Source: a virus. Taken from it: DNA of 41,550 nucleotides. Shown one piece after another: positions 17,102 through 25,722 of this stretch (positions within the stretch are counted from its first letter, which is position 1; every line of letters starts with the position of its first letter). The notes under the pieces are model-generated. The model was not told the DNA's origin. It saw nothing but the letters and a program-made list of their open reading frames with translations, and searched no databases. The position numbers and the translations under genes were made by a program. The stretch lies in the IMG/VR virus record IMGVR_UViG_3300025669_000082, positions 1 through 41,550 of that record; one strand, written 5' to 3'.

Positions 17102-17415
17102 GTAAAATGGGAGCAATGGGAGCCGCTACAGCAGCAGGTGGCCCCGCAGCAGGTGCAGCCGTAGCAGGTGGAATGGGTGCACTAGGTGGTCTAAAAAGAG
17201 GAGGCACATTAGGAGACATGCTAATGGGCGGTGCCCAGAGTGCAGGTAGCGCATATCTAGGAGGCAAGTTAGCCCCAACCGTAGGTGCAAATGCCACAGG
17301 TCCCGTAGACGTAAGCCCAGCAATACAACCAACATATAATATGGCTTCTAATACCTTTGATAACCCTTCTCTATTAGATGCTCTAAAATTCAATATAAAT
17401 AATAGACCGTACTAA
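17077..17415 (+). CDS. Gly/Ala-rich small virion-module protein
   Basis: 112 aa, beginning inside the acetyltransferase gene with GGAG seven bases before the ATG. Residues 10-60 are Gly/Ala/Met-rich (GAMGAATAAGGPAAGAAVAGG), a composition common in small proteins ejected with phage DNA. The C-terminus is more ordinary (YNMASNTFDNPSLLDALKF). No family recognised. Confidence 0.65.
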   Translation: MGAFIKEIGKMGAMGAATAAGGPAAGAAVAGGMGALGGLKRGGTLGDMLMGGAQSAGSAYLGGKLAPTVGANATGPVDVSPAIQPTYNMASNTFDNPSLLDALKFNINNRPY

Positions 17416-17426
17416 GGAGAACTACT

Positions 17427-18035
17427 ATGGGTGGATCAACAAGTGAAAACTTTTCAAAAAAAGGTTCAGAAAATACCAGTAGTGGCTCTCGTCCCACAGG
17501 TATAGCACAATATGAATCCAATTTTGCACAAGACTATAAGAAGACATATGGTGACTACCAAAACCTAATGAATACCCCCTTAAACTTAAAGGAAGCACCC
17601 CTGTATTCAACACAACTAGATCCAGTGGTTCAAAATACCATATCTAAAGGTTTACAGGGAATTAAAGCCAAACAAGCCACACAAGGAAGACAGACAGCCA
17701 GTGCTTTAGGCACAGCAGGCTCAGGAAGCAATACTTCTCTAATAAACGTTCTAAATAGACAATCAGCCATTGCAGGAGCAGGAGCAGGCAATCAATTACA
17801 GGCTACAGGCTTAGAACAACAGAGACAATATGACATAGCAAGACAAGCAATGATAGCACAACAAAATCAATCACTCCTCCAAAAGAGACAACTAGGAATA
17901 CAAGGAATAGGACAGGGAGCAAGTTTACTCCAAAGATTAACTGAAATGGCAGGCGTAGCTAGAGGTGAAAAGAAGTGGAGTAAGAAAGACTATGAGGAAA
18001 GTGGTCAAACTACAGGTAGTAAATCATTCGTATAA
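17427..18035 (+). CDS. Putative internal virion protein (small)
   Basis: 202 aa with Gly/Ser-rich start (MGGSTSENFSKKGSENTSS) and a long Gln/Ala-rich helical body (IKAKQATQGRQTASALGTAG, QQRQYDIARQAMIAQQ). This resembles the smaller ejection proteins of podoviruses that leave the head with the DNA and line a channel through the cell wall. Position just before a larger helical protein and the transglycosylase protein supports it. AAGGAG precedes the start. Confidence 0.6.
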   Translation: MGGSTSENFSKKGSENTSSGSRPTGIAQYESNFAQDYKKTYGDYQNLMNTPLNLKEAPLYSTQLDPVVQNTISKGLQGIKAKQATQGRQTASALGTAGSGSNTSLINVLNRQSAIAGAGAGNQLQATGLEQQRQYDIARQAMIAQQNQSLLQKRQLGIQGIGQGASLLQRLTEMAGVARGEKKWSKKDYEESGQTTGSKSFV

Positions 18036-18044
18036 AGGATAACC

Positions 18045-19274
18045 ATGGCAGACTCAAACGATAAAAAATCCAAACCAGGTGGTAAGACAGGTGAATTACT
18101 ATTGGGAGTACTTGGAGCCTTAGGTGAAATAGCTGGTCCTCTAATTACAGGCCAAAGCATAGACTTTGGAGCACCCTTTAAAATGGGTAGCCAATACCTC
18201 CAAAATGAGAGAATGAACGAAGACCTCCAAAAAGCCTTAGGATCAAACCCTCATACCGCAGACATAGCAAATGAAGTACAGGGAGTAATAGACCAAGGTG
18301 GCATACCAGGCTTAATGGGACAGGGAGACACCCCAAACTTAGACCAAGTAGGCCAACCCTTACAACATCCAGATAGTAATGTGGCACAGCCCCAACAGCC
18401 AACAATGGAAGATGAAGAATATTATAAATCTCCAGAGTTTCTTCAAGAATTAACCAGATTAGGGAGAGGAGATATAGCAGAAAAGATACTAACAAGTAGA
18501 GCTTCCCAGAAGTCAGCAGACCCAATGTCAAGCATTTTAAAGTCATTACAGCTAAGAGACTATATGTCTCCCCAAGAAAAGATAGCAGCCAAAACAACAA
18601 GGGATCAAGAACTAGATGAAATGTATAGAAATAGATCAGACGACAGAATGGAAGAGCAAGCAAGAATAGGTAGAGAGAAATGGAAGGTAGGAGAAGAGAA
18701 AGCCCTAGTAGATGGTAGAGAAGCAATAAGCTCATTAAGCTTCTCCATAGACCAACTAAATGCAGGAGTAGAACAAAACGTCCTTTCAGCAGTAATGGGT
18801 AAATCTCCTGTATCAGCTAGAATAGGTCTTGCACTAGGCAACTACACAGAACCCCAACTACAACAAATGAGAGACATTAAGAAGATGGTAATGAAAGCCG
18901 TTAAAACCCAATCAGGTGTTCAATATGGCTTCAGAGAACTACAATGGATTAAATCAGCCCTCCCAAATGAATGGGATTCCCCTGAAATGCTAAACAGAGG
19001 CATGACCATGCTCTACAACAACACCCTCTGGAACCAATACGATAGAATAATGAACAAAGCTCATAAATCAGGCAATGCCGAAGTAGCCTCTAGAGAAGGC
19101 ATGTCCCCCGAACAAATGAAAGCCTACCAAATACTAAAAGCTCAATTAACCAAAAGAGCCACAAACAACAAATCAGAACTAGCAATATTCGCAGATCCAA
19201 AGAATGCAAAACTATTTGAATACCTAAACATGAGATTACTAGATAGCACCGATCTAAAACTAAAAGGTAAATAA
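18045..19274 (+). CDS. Putative internal virion/ejection protein
   Basis: 409 aa. After a charged N-terminus comes a hydrophobic Gly/Leu stretch at about 15-40 (GELLLGVLGALGEIAGPLI), then a long, mostly helical, charged body. This is the middle of three consecutive helical genes, the arrangement of P22 gp7/gp20/gp16 or T7 gp14-16. No enzymatic motif seen. Its stop overlaps the next start (TAATG), giving tight translational coupling. Confidence 0.6.
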   Translation: MADSNDKKSKPGGKTGELLLGVLGALGEIAGPLITGQSIDFGAPFKMGSQYLQNERMNEDLQKALGSNPHTADIANEVQGVIDQGGIPGLMGQGDTPNLDQVGQPLQHPDSNVAQPQQPTMEDEEYYKSPEFLQELTRLGRGDIAEKILTSRASQKSADPMSSILKSLQLRDYMSPQEKIAAKTTRDQELDEMYRNRSDDRMEEQARIGREKWKVGEEKALVDGREAISSLSFSIDQLNAGVEQNVLSAVMGKSPVSARIGLALGNYTEPQLQQMRDIKKMVMKAVKTQSGVQYGFRELQWIKSALPNEWDSPEMLNRGMTMLYNNTLWNQYDRIMNKAHKSGNAEVASREGMSPEQMKAYQILKAQLTKRATNNKSELAIFADPKNAKLFEYLNMRLLDSTDLKLKGK

Positions 19275-21091
19275 TGGACCCTTATTTGGAACAAATGGCA
19301 GTAGAATATGGAGTAGATGTAGAGGATACAGATACATCCCTACCCACTAGTCTACCTGAATCCTACAGTGACCCCGTCCTAAGACCTTCCCTAGCCCCAG
19401 CAGGTAGAGAACTAGAAGAATATCGTGTAAGATCAGCAGCCCAACAAATGGGAATGGACCCAGACATAGCAGCAGGTGTAGCCTTCCAAGAATCAAGATT
19501 CAATCCCAAAGCCAAATCCTCCACAGGTGTTAGAGGCACAATGCAAGTAACAAGATCCACAGCCAAGGGTTTAGGATATAATAGAGACATACCCGATGAG
19601 AACATAAGAGCAGGCATTGCCCTATTAAAAAAAGGAATGGATAAACACCCAAACGATCTAAACAAAGCCCTAAAGATATACCCTGCCCCCAAAGATAGAA
19701 AACACTGGATTCCTTCAGTACTAAGCCATTCAATGAGGTCCAAAGAGAATAGACGTAAAACAACCGAAGATATAACAGCCAACATACCAGATGATCTCTT
19801 TACAGTACCAGACCAACCCCTTCAGAACACCCCACCAGAAGCCACAGGAGCCTCACCACTGAACGTAGAGCCTCAAGGTGACCCTGGAACCATTGATAAA
19901 ATATTAAGCTACTTAAAGACCAAACCAACAGATGAATCAGGCAACCCAATAATGACCAAAGGTGTCATGGGCATGCCCTTAGAAAGACCTGCTCCAGGTA
20001 AGACTTTTGGTAGTGCAGCCACAGTAGCTTCAATGGGTTTAGGGGGAGCAGCCATAAAAGGTGGTATTGGTTTAGCGAGTAAAGTACCAGGTGTAGCAAA
20101 TGTATTAGCAAAAGGTGGTAAAGCAGCCACAGCAATTAAGACGGCAGTTACTTCCCTCTTTGGAGCAGGTAGTGGTGCAGGCATTGCTACAGTAGAAGGT
20201 AGACCAGAAGACGCAGCCACAGCAGCCATTATAGGTGGTAGTTTACCAATAGTAATGAGTAGTCTAGGTGCCGTAGTAAAGGGCTTTGCAAATAAAATGG
20301 GTGATACCTCAATAGGTAAAAAGGGTATTGGTAAGTGGATAAACAACACCTTCGGTAAAACCAAATCACTAGATTCCCTATCAAAGAAGAATGATAAAGT
20401 ATATCAACAGGTTGAAAAGAGACTACAAACCACCCTAGAGAAATATGATAACAGTTTAGGTCAATTAAAGATAGACAAAGCTAAACTAGCCACTAGGGTA
20501 GTTGGTAAGGGTAAAGTAGAAGAAAACATACTACACAGAGCTGCCAAGGATGTATTAGAAAATGAAGGCTCTCAAGAAGTGGCAGATACCTTAGTATATC
20601 TAGGAGACAAAGTAAACAGAGGAGACCCATTCACCCGTATAGAACTAAACCAAATGAAAAGAGCAATATATAAGTATGGTAACTCATGGACCAAAGCAGG
20701 AGCAGTAAAGAGCACTGAATTTAGTAAGAACACAGCCAAGGTAGCCAAATACCTTAAAAAGACAGTAGAAGACAATACAGATGATACAGTAAGAGCTTTA
20801 AACCAAGAAGAAGCTCAACACATGGCTCTAAGAGATGCCGTAAATAAAAAGATCGGAAAGAAACCTTCCGCATGGAGCACCATGACTAAAGTAGTACCAG
20901 CAATTACTGCTGGAGGTGCAGCATCAGCCGCCGGAGGCCCCGTAGCTGGAGGACTAGCCACAGCAGCCACCTTAGCAGGACAAACAGTACCAGGCTTCAC
21001 AGCAGCAGGCGCAGCAGGACAAGCAGCTCAAAACCCTGAACTACAGCGCATACTAAGTGTATTACTACCCCAATTCTTACAAGGAGAATAA
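19274..21091 (+). CDS. Internal virion protein with lytic transglycosylase domain
   Basis: 605 aa. Residues about 50-150 form a soluble-lytic-transglycosylase (SLT) domain: helix RVRSAAQQMGMDPDIAAGVA, catalytic Glu73 in FQESRFNPKAKS, and GVRGTMQV at 86-92. Such virion enzymes cut peptidoglycan during DNA entry. The middle and C-terminus contain Gly/Ala-rich hydrophobic stretches (for example GGAAIKGGIGLASKVPG and AITAGGAASAAGGPVAGG), suited to membrane insertion. Most probably the largest ejection protein. Confidence 0.8.
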   Translation: MDPYLEQMAVEYGVDVEDTDTSLPTSLPESYSDPVLRPSLAPAGRELEEYRVRSAAQQMGMDPDIAAGVAFQESRFNPKAKSSTGVRGTMQVTRSTAKGLGYNRDIPDENIRAGIALLKKGMDKHPNDLNKALKIYPAPKDRKHWIPSVLSHSMRSKENRRKTTEDITANIPDDLFTVPDQPLQNTPPEATGASPLNVEPQGDPGTIDKILSYLKTKPTDESGNPIMTKGVMGMPLERPAPGKTFGSAATVASMGLGGAAIKGGIGLASKVPGVANVLAKGGKAATAIKTAVTSLFGAGSGAGIATVEGRPEDAATAAIIGGSLPIVMSSLGAVVKGFANKMGDTSIGKKGIGKWINNTFGKTKSLDSLSKKNDKVYQQVEKRLQTTLEKYDNSLGQLKIDKAKLATRVVGKGKVEENILHRAAKDVLENEGSQEVADTLVYLGDKVNRGDPFTRIELNQMKRAIYKYGNSWTKAGAVKSTEFSKNTAKVAKYLKKTVEDNTDDTVRALNQEEAQHMALRDAVNKKIGKKPSAWSTMTKVVPAITAGGAASAAGGPVAGGLATAATLAGQTVPGFTAAGAAGQAAQNPELQRILSVLLPQFLQGE

Positions 21092-21092
21092 T

Positions 21093-21452
21093 ATGGCAGC
21101 ACCAACCCAGACTCATACCTACCCCCCACAATACCACGAAATGAGTGGTTCAGACATAGATGCTGGAAACTATGACATAACTCTTAGTTCTAGTCAATGT
21201 AACTTTGAAAAAGGATTCAGCATTCAAACAGGTACATTAACTGCAATGGATATTACAATTAGTGACAGCGTAGATGGTTCGGTATTTGTAGATAATACAG
21301 AAGACTATGCTGGTACAGATGTTAGTACTTTAGCTTCAGATAAGGTATATAAGTGTGATCTTAAAGCACCAGTAAAAGCAATTAGAATTAGGGCAGTACG
21401 AAGTAATGCAACCAATGCTGTTGATTTGAAAGTGCTTGCACCAAATCGCTAG
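21093..21452 (+). CDS. Small beta-rich virion protein
   Basis: 119 aa. I place the start at ATG 21093, directly behind AAGGAG, rather than at an in-frame ATG 36 bases earlier inside the upstream gene. Product begins MAAPTQTHTYPPQYHEMSG, then strands ending KAIRIRAVRSNATNAVDLKV. Its T-ended codons differ from the upstream genes. Possibly a minor fibre-tip or decoration protein; not recognised. Confidence 0.65.
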   Translation: MAAPTQTHTYPPQYHEMSGSDIDAGNYDITLSSSQCNFEKGFSIQTGTLTAMDITISDSVDGSVFVDNTEDYAGTDVSTLASDKVYKCDLKAPVKAIRIRAVRSNATNAVDLKVLAPNR

Positions 21453-21459
21453 GCTTAGT

Positions 21460-21487
21460 GTTAGAAAAAACGATCTCTTTTTCTGAC
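21460..21487 (+). terminator. Hairpin after 21452
   Basis: GTTAGAAAAA (21460-21469) pairs with TTTTTCTGAC (21478-21487) with one G-U pair. It lies in the 111-base gap before the endolysin. The T-run is in the stem rather than after it, so it may attenuate rather than fully terminate. Confidence 0.4.
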
Positions 21488-21563
21488 AAATGTAAGATAG
21501 ATGATAGAGACATTAAGTAGTTAAGTACCTACAATCAATAATACATTAAGGACTGCAAAACTG

Positions 21564-22016
21564 ATGATGTATTCAGAAGCATTTAAAGAAGCATTATTAT
21601 TTACACTAAGTTGGGAAGGTGGGTATGTAAACCATCCCAAGGATGGTGGAGGACCAACAAATAAAGGTATTACTCAAAGGGTATATAATACTTATCTACG
21701 TAAGAAGTATCAAGCACCAAGATTAGTTAGATTAATTACTGATCGAGAGGTGGCAGAGATATATCGTAAAGAGTATTGGGACTTAGCAGGTTGTGAGAGA
21801 TTAGCTCCCAAACTATCAATAGCAGTATTTGACTTTAGTGTCCACAGTGGAGTACCAAGGGCTGCAAGGTACCTAAGACTAGCCAACAATGACTTAGAAA
21901 AGTACCTAGATAAGAGGGAAGTATTCCTTAGAATCATTGCTAAGGGCAAGAACAGGGCCTTTCTAAAGGGTTGGTTAAATAGAATGAAAGCATTAAGGAA
22001 GTACTTAGAGGGGTAA
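21564..22016 (+). CDS. Endolysin, GH108-type N-acetylmuramidase
   Basis: 150 aa. The N-terminus FTLSWEGGYVNHPKDGGGPT contains the catalytic Glu18 motif (EGGY) and the substrate loop of glycoside hydrolase family 108. The C-terminal half (SIAVFDFSVHSGVPRAARYL) matches the accompanying peptidoglycan-binding_3-type region. It cleaves the glycan backbone at lysis. It has no signal peptide, so it needs a holin. AAGGA lies 11 bases before the start. Spanins are not nearby; they lie in the leftward operon. Confidence 0.88.
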   Translation: MMYSEAFKEALLFTLSWEGGYVNHPKDGGGPTNKGITQRVYNTYLRKKYQAPRLVRLITDREVAEIYRKEYWDLAGCERLAPKLSIAVFDFSVHSGVPRAARYLRLANNDLEKYLDKREVFLRIIAKGKNRAFLKGWLNRMKALRKYLEG

Positions 22017-22036
22017 GGTGGCCCAATTAGAATAAA

Positions 22037-22079
22037 GTCCAGTGGTGAGCCTGTGACGGACTCTCAGGGGTATTTAAAC
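22037..22079 (+). ncRNA. Structured intergenic element, copy 3
   Basis: GTCCAGTGGTGA is identical to 16455-16466. AGTCC (22036-22040) can pair with GGACT (22058-22062), and CCTG in the loop with CAGG at 22065-22068, giving a possible H-type pseudoknot. CAGGGG also lies where the ribosome-binding site of the next gene should be, so folding could control its translation. Confidence 0.45.
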
Positions 22080-22080
22080 G

Positions 22081-22215
22081 ATGGTTATTAGAGACAGGGT
22101 AAGGAAGTACAATAGATTTGATTTAAGATATATATTTGCAACCCTAATAGATGCTGTAGCATATACTTTCATGTTAATTGGTATGGTTGCTATTTTGTTA
22201 CAAATATTTAACTAA
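22081..22215 (+). CDS. Small membrane protein, holin candidate
   Basis: 44 aa: basic N-terminus (VIRDRVRKYNRFDLRY) followed by a single hydrophobic segment (FMLIGMVAILLQIF). It is directly downstream of the endolysin and separated from it by the structured element. Size and position suit a holin or holin-like protein, but one-segment peptides are hard to assign. Confidence 0.55.
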   Translation: MVIRDRVRKYNRFDLRYIFATLIDAVAYTFMLIGMVAILLQIFN

Positions 22216-22238
22216 GAATACATTGTGGAGGAGCTATA

Positions 22239-22931
22239 GTGGGTGGTGGTAACAACAATAAAAAAGGTTTAAACTCTAATCCTCTATCAGATAATTCTAA
22301 TGCCTCTAATTATGGTATGGGATATATCCCATCCCTTAGCCAGAATATGTCAGGCCCACTAGGTAATATGTTTGGATTCAGTAACGACAATAAGAGCAAT
22401 AGTGTGGGATATGTAGCTAGTGGGGGTGGTATCAATGAATTAGGTAATGATGCTATAGCGGCTGATCCCAGCCTAGCGTCTTTATTGGTTGCTGATATGG
22501 GTACTGGTTCAGACAGTTCTGGTGAAGGTGATATAGTAGACCAGTTTACGAAGATGATTAGACAGCCTTATCAGGGGGAGAGTAACTTCTTTAGTAGTAA
22601 TCCTGCTATCGCTGGAATGGCTACTGAAGATAATAAGATTATATTAAACCCCGCTTCAGGGTTAAACCCTACTGAAGAGAAGTCTGTTATTGCCAATGAG
22701 GGTATACGTATTGCTATGCGTAAGATGAATATTACACCTGACATTATGCCCACCACTGAACAGCTTAGGTCCTTTGTAGGTACTCCCTATGAAACAAACC
22801 TATCCGCTATGAAACAGACAATAATTGCTCGTATATTAAGTGGTGATCCTAGTGCAGGGGCTACACCGGAACAGAGAAGGATAGCTGATGGGATTATGCA
22901 GCAGATAACTGATTCTTATACAAGTAATTAA
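22239..22931 (+). CDS. Hypothetical protein, 230 aa, GTG start
   Basis: Starts at GTG 22239 with GGAGGAG at ideal spacing. The N-terminal about 100 residues are Gly/Asn/Ser-rich and probably disordered (MGGGNNNKKGLNSNPLSDN). A compact domain follows (IAGMATEDNKIILNPASGL to SVIANEGIRIAMRKMNI), then helices. MGGG/MGGS starts also occur in the gene at 17427. Function unknown; a virion or entry role is possible. Confidence 0.7.
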   Translation: MGGGNNNKKGLNSNPLSDNSNASNYGMGYIPSLSQNMSGPLGNMFGFSNDNKSNSVGYVASGGGINELGNDAIAADPSLASLLVADMGTGSDSSGEGDIVDQFTKMIRQPYQGESNFFSSNPAIAGMATEDNKIILNPASGLNPTEEKSVIANEGIRIAMRKMNITPDIMPTTEQLRSFVGTPYETNLSAMKQTIIARILSGDPSAGATPEQRRIADGIMQQITDSYTSN

Positions 22932-22950
22932 AGCTATACTGGGGGGTCAA

Positions 22951-23226
22951 ATGTGGTCAATATCTAACATATTAGGCATAATTGGAGCAGTCTTGGGTAG
23001 TGGAGCTTTGAGTTCCATTATTACAAACTGGTTCAATAAGCGTAAGGCTGGTGCTGATACAGATAGTGTAATAGTTAAAAATATTATGGATTGGGCTGTA
23101 GAATTGACTAGTAGGATAGATAAATTAGAAGTCCAATTAGTAGAGAAGGATAGACAAATAGATGAATTGGTGGAACAGGTACATAAACAAGATCTATTAA
23201 TACAGAAGTTACAGAAGGGGGAATAA
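22951..23226 (+). CDS. Membrane-anchored coiled-coil protein
   Basis: 91 aa: one hydrophobic segment at about residues 5-27 (SNILGIIGAVLGSGALSSII) followed by a charged heptad-like helix (LEVQLVEKDRQIDELVEQV). GGGGGG sits just before the ATG. The layout is found in small phage envelope or lysis proteins; holin or antiholin cannot be excluded. Confidence 0.65.
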   Translation: MWSISNILGIIGAVLGSGALSSIITNWFNKRKAGADTDSVIVKNIMDWAVELTSRIDKLEVQLVEKDRQIDELVEQVHKQDLLIQKLQKGE

Positions 23227-23227
23227 T

Positions 23228-23437
23228 ATGGCACGTAAGGAAAAAGATTCAAAAGGCTCAAAAAAGGCAGACCTCACATGGGAGGGTTTGGGCGAAAATA
23301 TGCGAAAAAGGGATAAACTTTATGGGGGTAGGGGTAAGGAAGCCTCTAAACTAAACCTCAATAAATCCGAAACAGAGAATTATATGTATGGTACCGATGA
23401 AGATAGAGAGTACTGGAAAAAACATCCGAAAAACTAA
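23228..23437 (+). CDS. Small basic hypothetical protein
   Basis: 69 aa, highly charged (MARKEKDSKGSKKADLTWEG... ending WKKHPKN), probably disordered, with AAGGGGG ahead of the ATG. It starts one base after the previous stop. Not recognised. Confidence 0.65.
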   Translation: MARKEKDSKGSKKADLTWEGLGENMRKRDKLYGGRGKEASKLNLNKSETENYMYGTDEDREYWKKHPKN

Positions 23438-23449
23438 ATGAATAACTAA

Positions 23450-23493
23450 GGAACTGAGTATATGGGTAGCTTAGGTTACTCCTCATTAGTTCC
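23450..23493 (+). terminator. Hairpin in the gap before the repeat-bearing tail gene
   Basis: GGAACT (23450-23455) plus GAG pairs with CTC plus AGTTCC (23488-23493), with inner pairing around GGTA/TTACTCC. No U-run follows. It could be a processing site or attenuator between operon segments. Confidence 0.4.
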
Positions 23494-23510
23494 ATGAAAG
23501 GAAGTACAAC

Positions 23511-24722
23511 ATGGCAGATTCAGAACGTAAACTGAGTAATCATGTATCCTCTGGCTTTATTGATGGTACAGGTTCCCTAATGAATGTCTTTTGTGGGTTT
23601 AAGCCTAAATCAGTATTCATAATGAATGTTGATGGTTTAATAAGGGCACATTGGGATGATCTCATGGATAATGACTCCATGATTAAGATTGTAGATGCTT
23701 CTGTAGCAGGTACAATTGCCGTAACTCCCCATGCTGATAGTGGTGGTGCTATCTCTGTAACCCCTCATGCAGATAGTGCAGGAGTAGTGGATGTAACACC
23801 CCATGCTGATTCAGCAGGAACTCCAGCTGAAGCAACACCAGCAACAGTAGCAAATGCAGTTAGTGATATAAGTGCAGCTTTTCTCCCTGATTACAACCCA
23901 ATTGTAAAACCAACAATAGCTCTCACACACAATGCTGATCCAGAAACCAACTTGGATGCTCTTCCATTGTTTGTAACAGAAGCTCTTGCTGGTGCATCAG
24001 AGAATTGTGGCATCTTGCAGAGTATCAACAATACTGCTGGTGATGTCCTTGGTGAAACTGCTGATGGCTCAGTATTTGGTGCTGCTGGTTCAGCTAGGTT
24101 CTGGGTGGCTTATAGTGCTGCTCCAACAGGTGTTCAGATTTATGTCAATGAATCAGCAGCTGATCAACTAGAGTGTGTTTCTCCATCAGAGGAAGATGTA
24201 GTGGTTCTCATGCCAATGGAGAATGCTGCTGGTGTTGGTAGTGCTTATGTTAAAGTACTAATCCATCATAATGTTGATGCTGCAACTGGTAAAGCTTTGA
24301 GCTTTGATGATAATGGTGCAGCAGATGCACAGCTTATCTATGTTGACACGGGCGCAGCGGGTAGCAACGTACCTCCTTCTGATGTTGTTGAAGCATTGTC
24401 AGGTGTTGGTGTTGGTGCAGCAGGTGGTTTTGGAGAAGCAGAAGCTCAGGTTGCAGTTGTTACACCAGGATCATATGATGCTCTTGCAAATCATAGTCAC
24501 GCTTCTACAGCAGCTATGAATACAACCCATAGCCATGCTTCAACAGCCGCTCTTGATTCTACTCATAGTCATGCTAGTACAGCAGTATTTAGTGGTACTG
24601 GTGGTGGAATGTCTGTAGTATCTAGTGATGGTGTTATACCATTGTTTAACGGTTTTAGCATTGGTGCTGATGCCGACCTTAACGTAAGTGATGAAGATAT
24701 TTACTGGGTAGCAATCAAGTAA
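23511..24722 (+). CDS. Putative receptor-binding/tail protein with inserted repeats
   Basis: 403 aa. The N-terminus (GFIDGTGSLMNVFCGFKPKS) and C-terminus (FNGFSIGADADLNVSDEDIY) match the first and second halves of the two small proteins encoded downstream, so one beta-domain has been opened by an insertion of roughly 300 residues. The insertion holds three VTPHADS units (about residues 70-105) and, near the end, three HSHASTA units at ten-residue spacing. His-x-His repeats occur at metal-binding tips of some fibres (T4 gp37). T-ended codons suggest separate ancestry. AAAGGAAG precedes the start. Confidence 0.65.
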   Translation: MADSERKLSNHVSSGFIDGTGSLMNVFCGFKPKSVFIMNVDGLIRAHWDDLMDNDSMIKIVDASVAGTIAVTPHADSGGAISVTPHADSAGVVDVTPHADSAGTPAEATPATVANAVSDISAAFLPDYNPIVKPTIALTHNADPETNLDALPLFVTEALAGASENCGILQSINNTAGDVLGETADGSVFGAAGSARFWVAYSAAPTGVQIYVNESAADQLECVSPSEEDVVVLMPMENAAGVGSAYVKVLIHHNVDAATGKALSFDDNGAADAQLIYVDTGAAGSNVPPSDVVEALSGVGVGAAGGFGEAEAQVAVVTPGSYDALANHSHASTAAMNTTHSHASTAALDSTHSHASTAVFSGTGGGMSVVSSDGVIPLFNGFSIGADADLNVSDEDIYWVAIK

Positions 24723-24734
24723 AGGAGAAATATA

Positions 24735-25031
24735 ATGTCTAAACCTTTTGAGAGTGCTGTAGGTAGCTTTACAGGTGATGGTACTTCACAGTCCATTACA
24801 CTAGGCTTTAAGCCAAAGTTCCTTGTACTCTTTAATCAAACAGATGGAACACAATTAACTTTCTATATGGATGGTATGGCTGATGGTAAGGCTGTCAGTA
24901 TGGTAAGTATAATTTCACTCATAGCTGCTAATGGTGTTACACTTAATGCCACTGGTTTTAGTCTAGGTAGTGACAATTCAGTAAACCAAACCCTCAAAGT
25001 ATTCAAATACTTTGCAATTAGTGGAAACTAA
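24735..25031 (+). CDS. Small beta-domain protein, paralogue A
   Basis: 98 aa: GSFTGDGTSQSITLGFKPKF, then FYMDGMADGKAV, then GFSLGSDNSVNQTLKVFKYF. The G-x-G..GFKPKF...GF-x-LG...N pattern is common in domains of phage tail fibres. AAAGGAG precedes the start. Similar throughout to the next gene, so a tandem duplication. Confidence 0.7.
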   Translation: MSKPFESAVGSFTGDGTSQSITLGFKPKFLVLFNQTDGTQLTFYMDGMADGKAVSMVSIISLIAANGVTLNATGFSLGSDNSVNQTLKVFKYFAISGN

Positions 25032-25043
25032 AGGAGAATAATT

Positions 25044-25340
25044 ATGCCTAAAGCATTTGAATGTAGTTCTGGATCTTATGAAGGTACAGGGGCAGCCCTA
25101 GTAGTTACATTGGGATTTAAACCAAACCTTCTAATGATTTTTAACCAAGAAGATGGAGATACGCTAGGTGTCTTTATCGATGGGATGACAGATGATACAG
25201 CATGTGTTGTTACCACAGCAGTGGCTCAAGATGCCGCAGATGCCATTACACTTAGTGCTACAGGGTTTGCCCTTGGTACAGGTGCTGAATTGAATGAAAG
25301 TGGTAAGACATTTAAGTATGTAGCTATTGGTGGTAACTAA
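25044..25340 (+). CDS. Small beta-domain protein, paralogue B
   Basis: 98 aa, same length and pattern as the preceding gene (GSYEGTGAALVVTLGFKPNL; GFALGTGAELNESGKTFKYV). AAAGGAG precedes the start. Last gene of the rightward late operon, 34 bases before the terminator. Confidence 0.7.
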   Translation: MPKAFECSSGSYEGTGAALVVTLGFKPNLLMIFNQEDGDTLGVFIDGMTDDTACVVTTAVAQDAADAITLSATGFALGTGAELNESGKTFKYVAIGGN

Positions 25341-25374
25341 GTATATACACTTGTCAACTACTGTAGATAAAACT

Positions 25375-25404
25375 ATACCCCCTTGGATTGCTCCTTGGGG
25401 GTAT
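25375..25404. terminator. Bidirectional terminator between converging operons
   Basis: ATACCCCC (25375-25382) pairs with GGGGGTAT (25397-25404) and is followed by TTTTA; on the other strand it is followed by A/T-rich sequence with TTTT. It stands exactly where the rightward late and leftward transcripts meet. Confidence 0.8.
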
Positions 25405-25422
25405 TTTACTATGGGGGTTTGA

Positions 25423-25704
25423 TTACTGCCTAGTCTCTATCTCATCACTATCCTCTAAGAATATTAGATACTCTTGGTCATAGTTTTCATCTTGTATCTT
25501 ACGTTGACAACTATCACAAATATAATAATCAAATACATCAGGGTCTAATCCTTTTATCTTTAAGTTTATTAGTTTGTATTTAATCTTTATGGATACATCA
25601 TTACCATATCGTGGAGTATAGCTAACATTATCAGTCAACCATAGGGCAGGTTCTCCACAGTCCATACATCTCAAGTAGCCTACTGGTAGTTCAGTACTCT
25701 TCAT
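25423..25704 (-). CDS. Small zinc-ribbon protein
   Basis: 93 aa with two Cys pairs, CMDCGEPALW near residue 13 and YICDSCQRK near residue 62, forming a likely four-Cys zinc site, and an acidic C-terminus. GGGGG lies before the start. Last gene of the leftward operon; function unknown. Confidence 0.7.
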   Translation of the reverse strand: MKSTELPVGYLRCMDCGEPALWLTDNVSYTPRYGNDVSIKIKYKLINLKIKGLDPDVFDYYICDSCQRKIQDENYDQEYLIFLEDSDEIETRQ

Positions 25705-25722
25705 ATTACCCCCAGGTTTAAA

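Noticed and set aside
23986-24519. Short out-of-frame ORFs rich in Leu/Val/Gln within the repeat-bearing tail gene
   Set aside because: They lie entirely inside a well-supported gene and have repeat-derived low complexity.
25340-25360. TTGACA on the minus strand near the convergent terminator
   Set aside because: No matching -10 at the right distance, and it would only transcribe antisense into the late genes.
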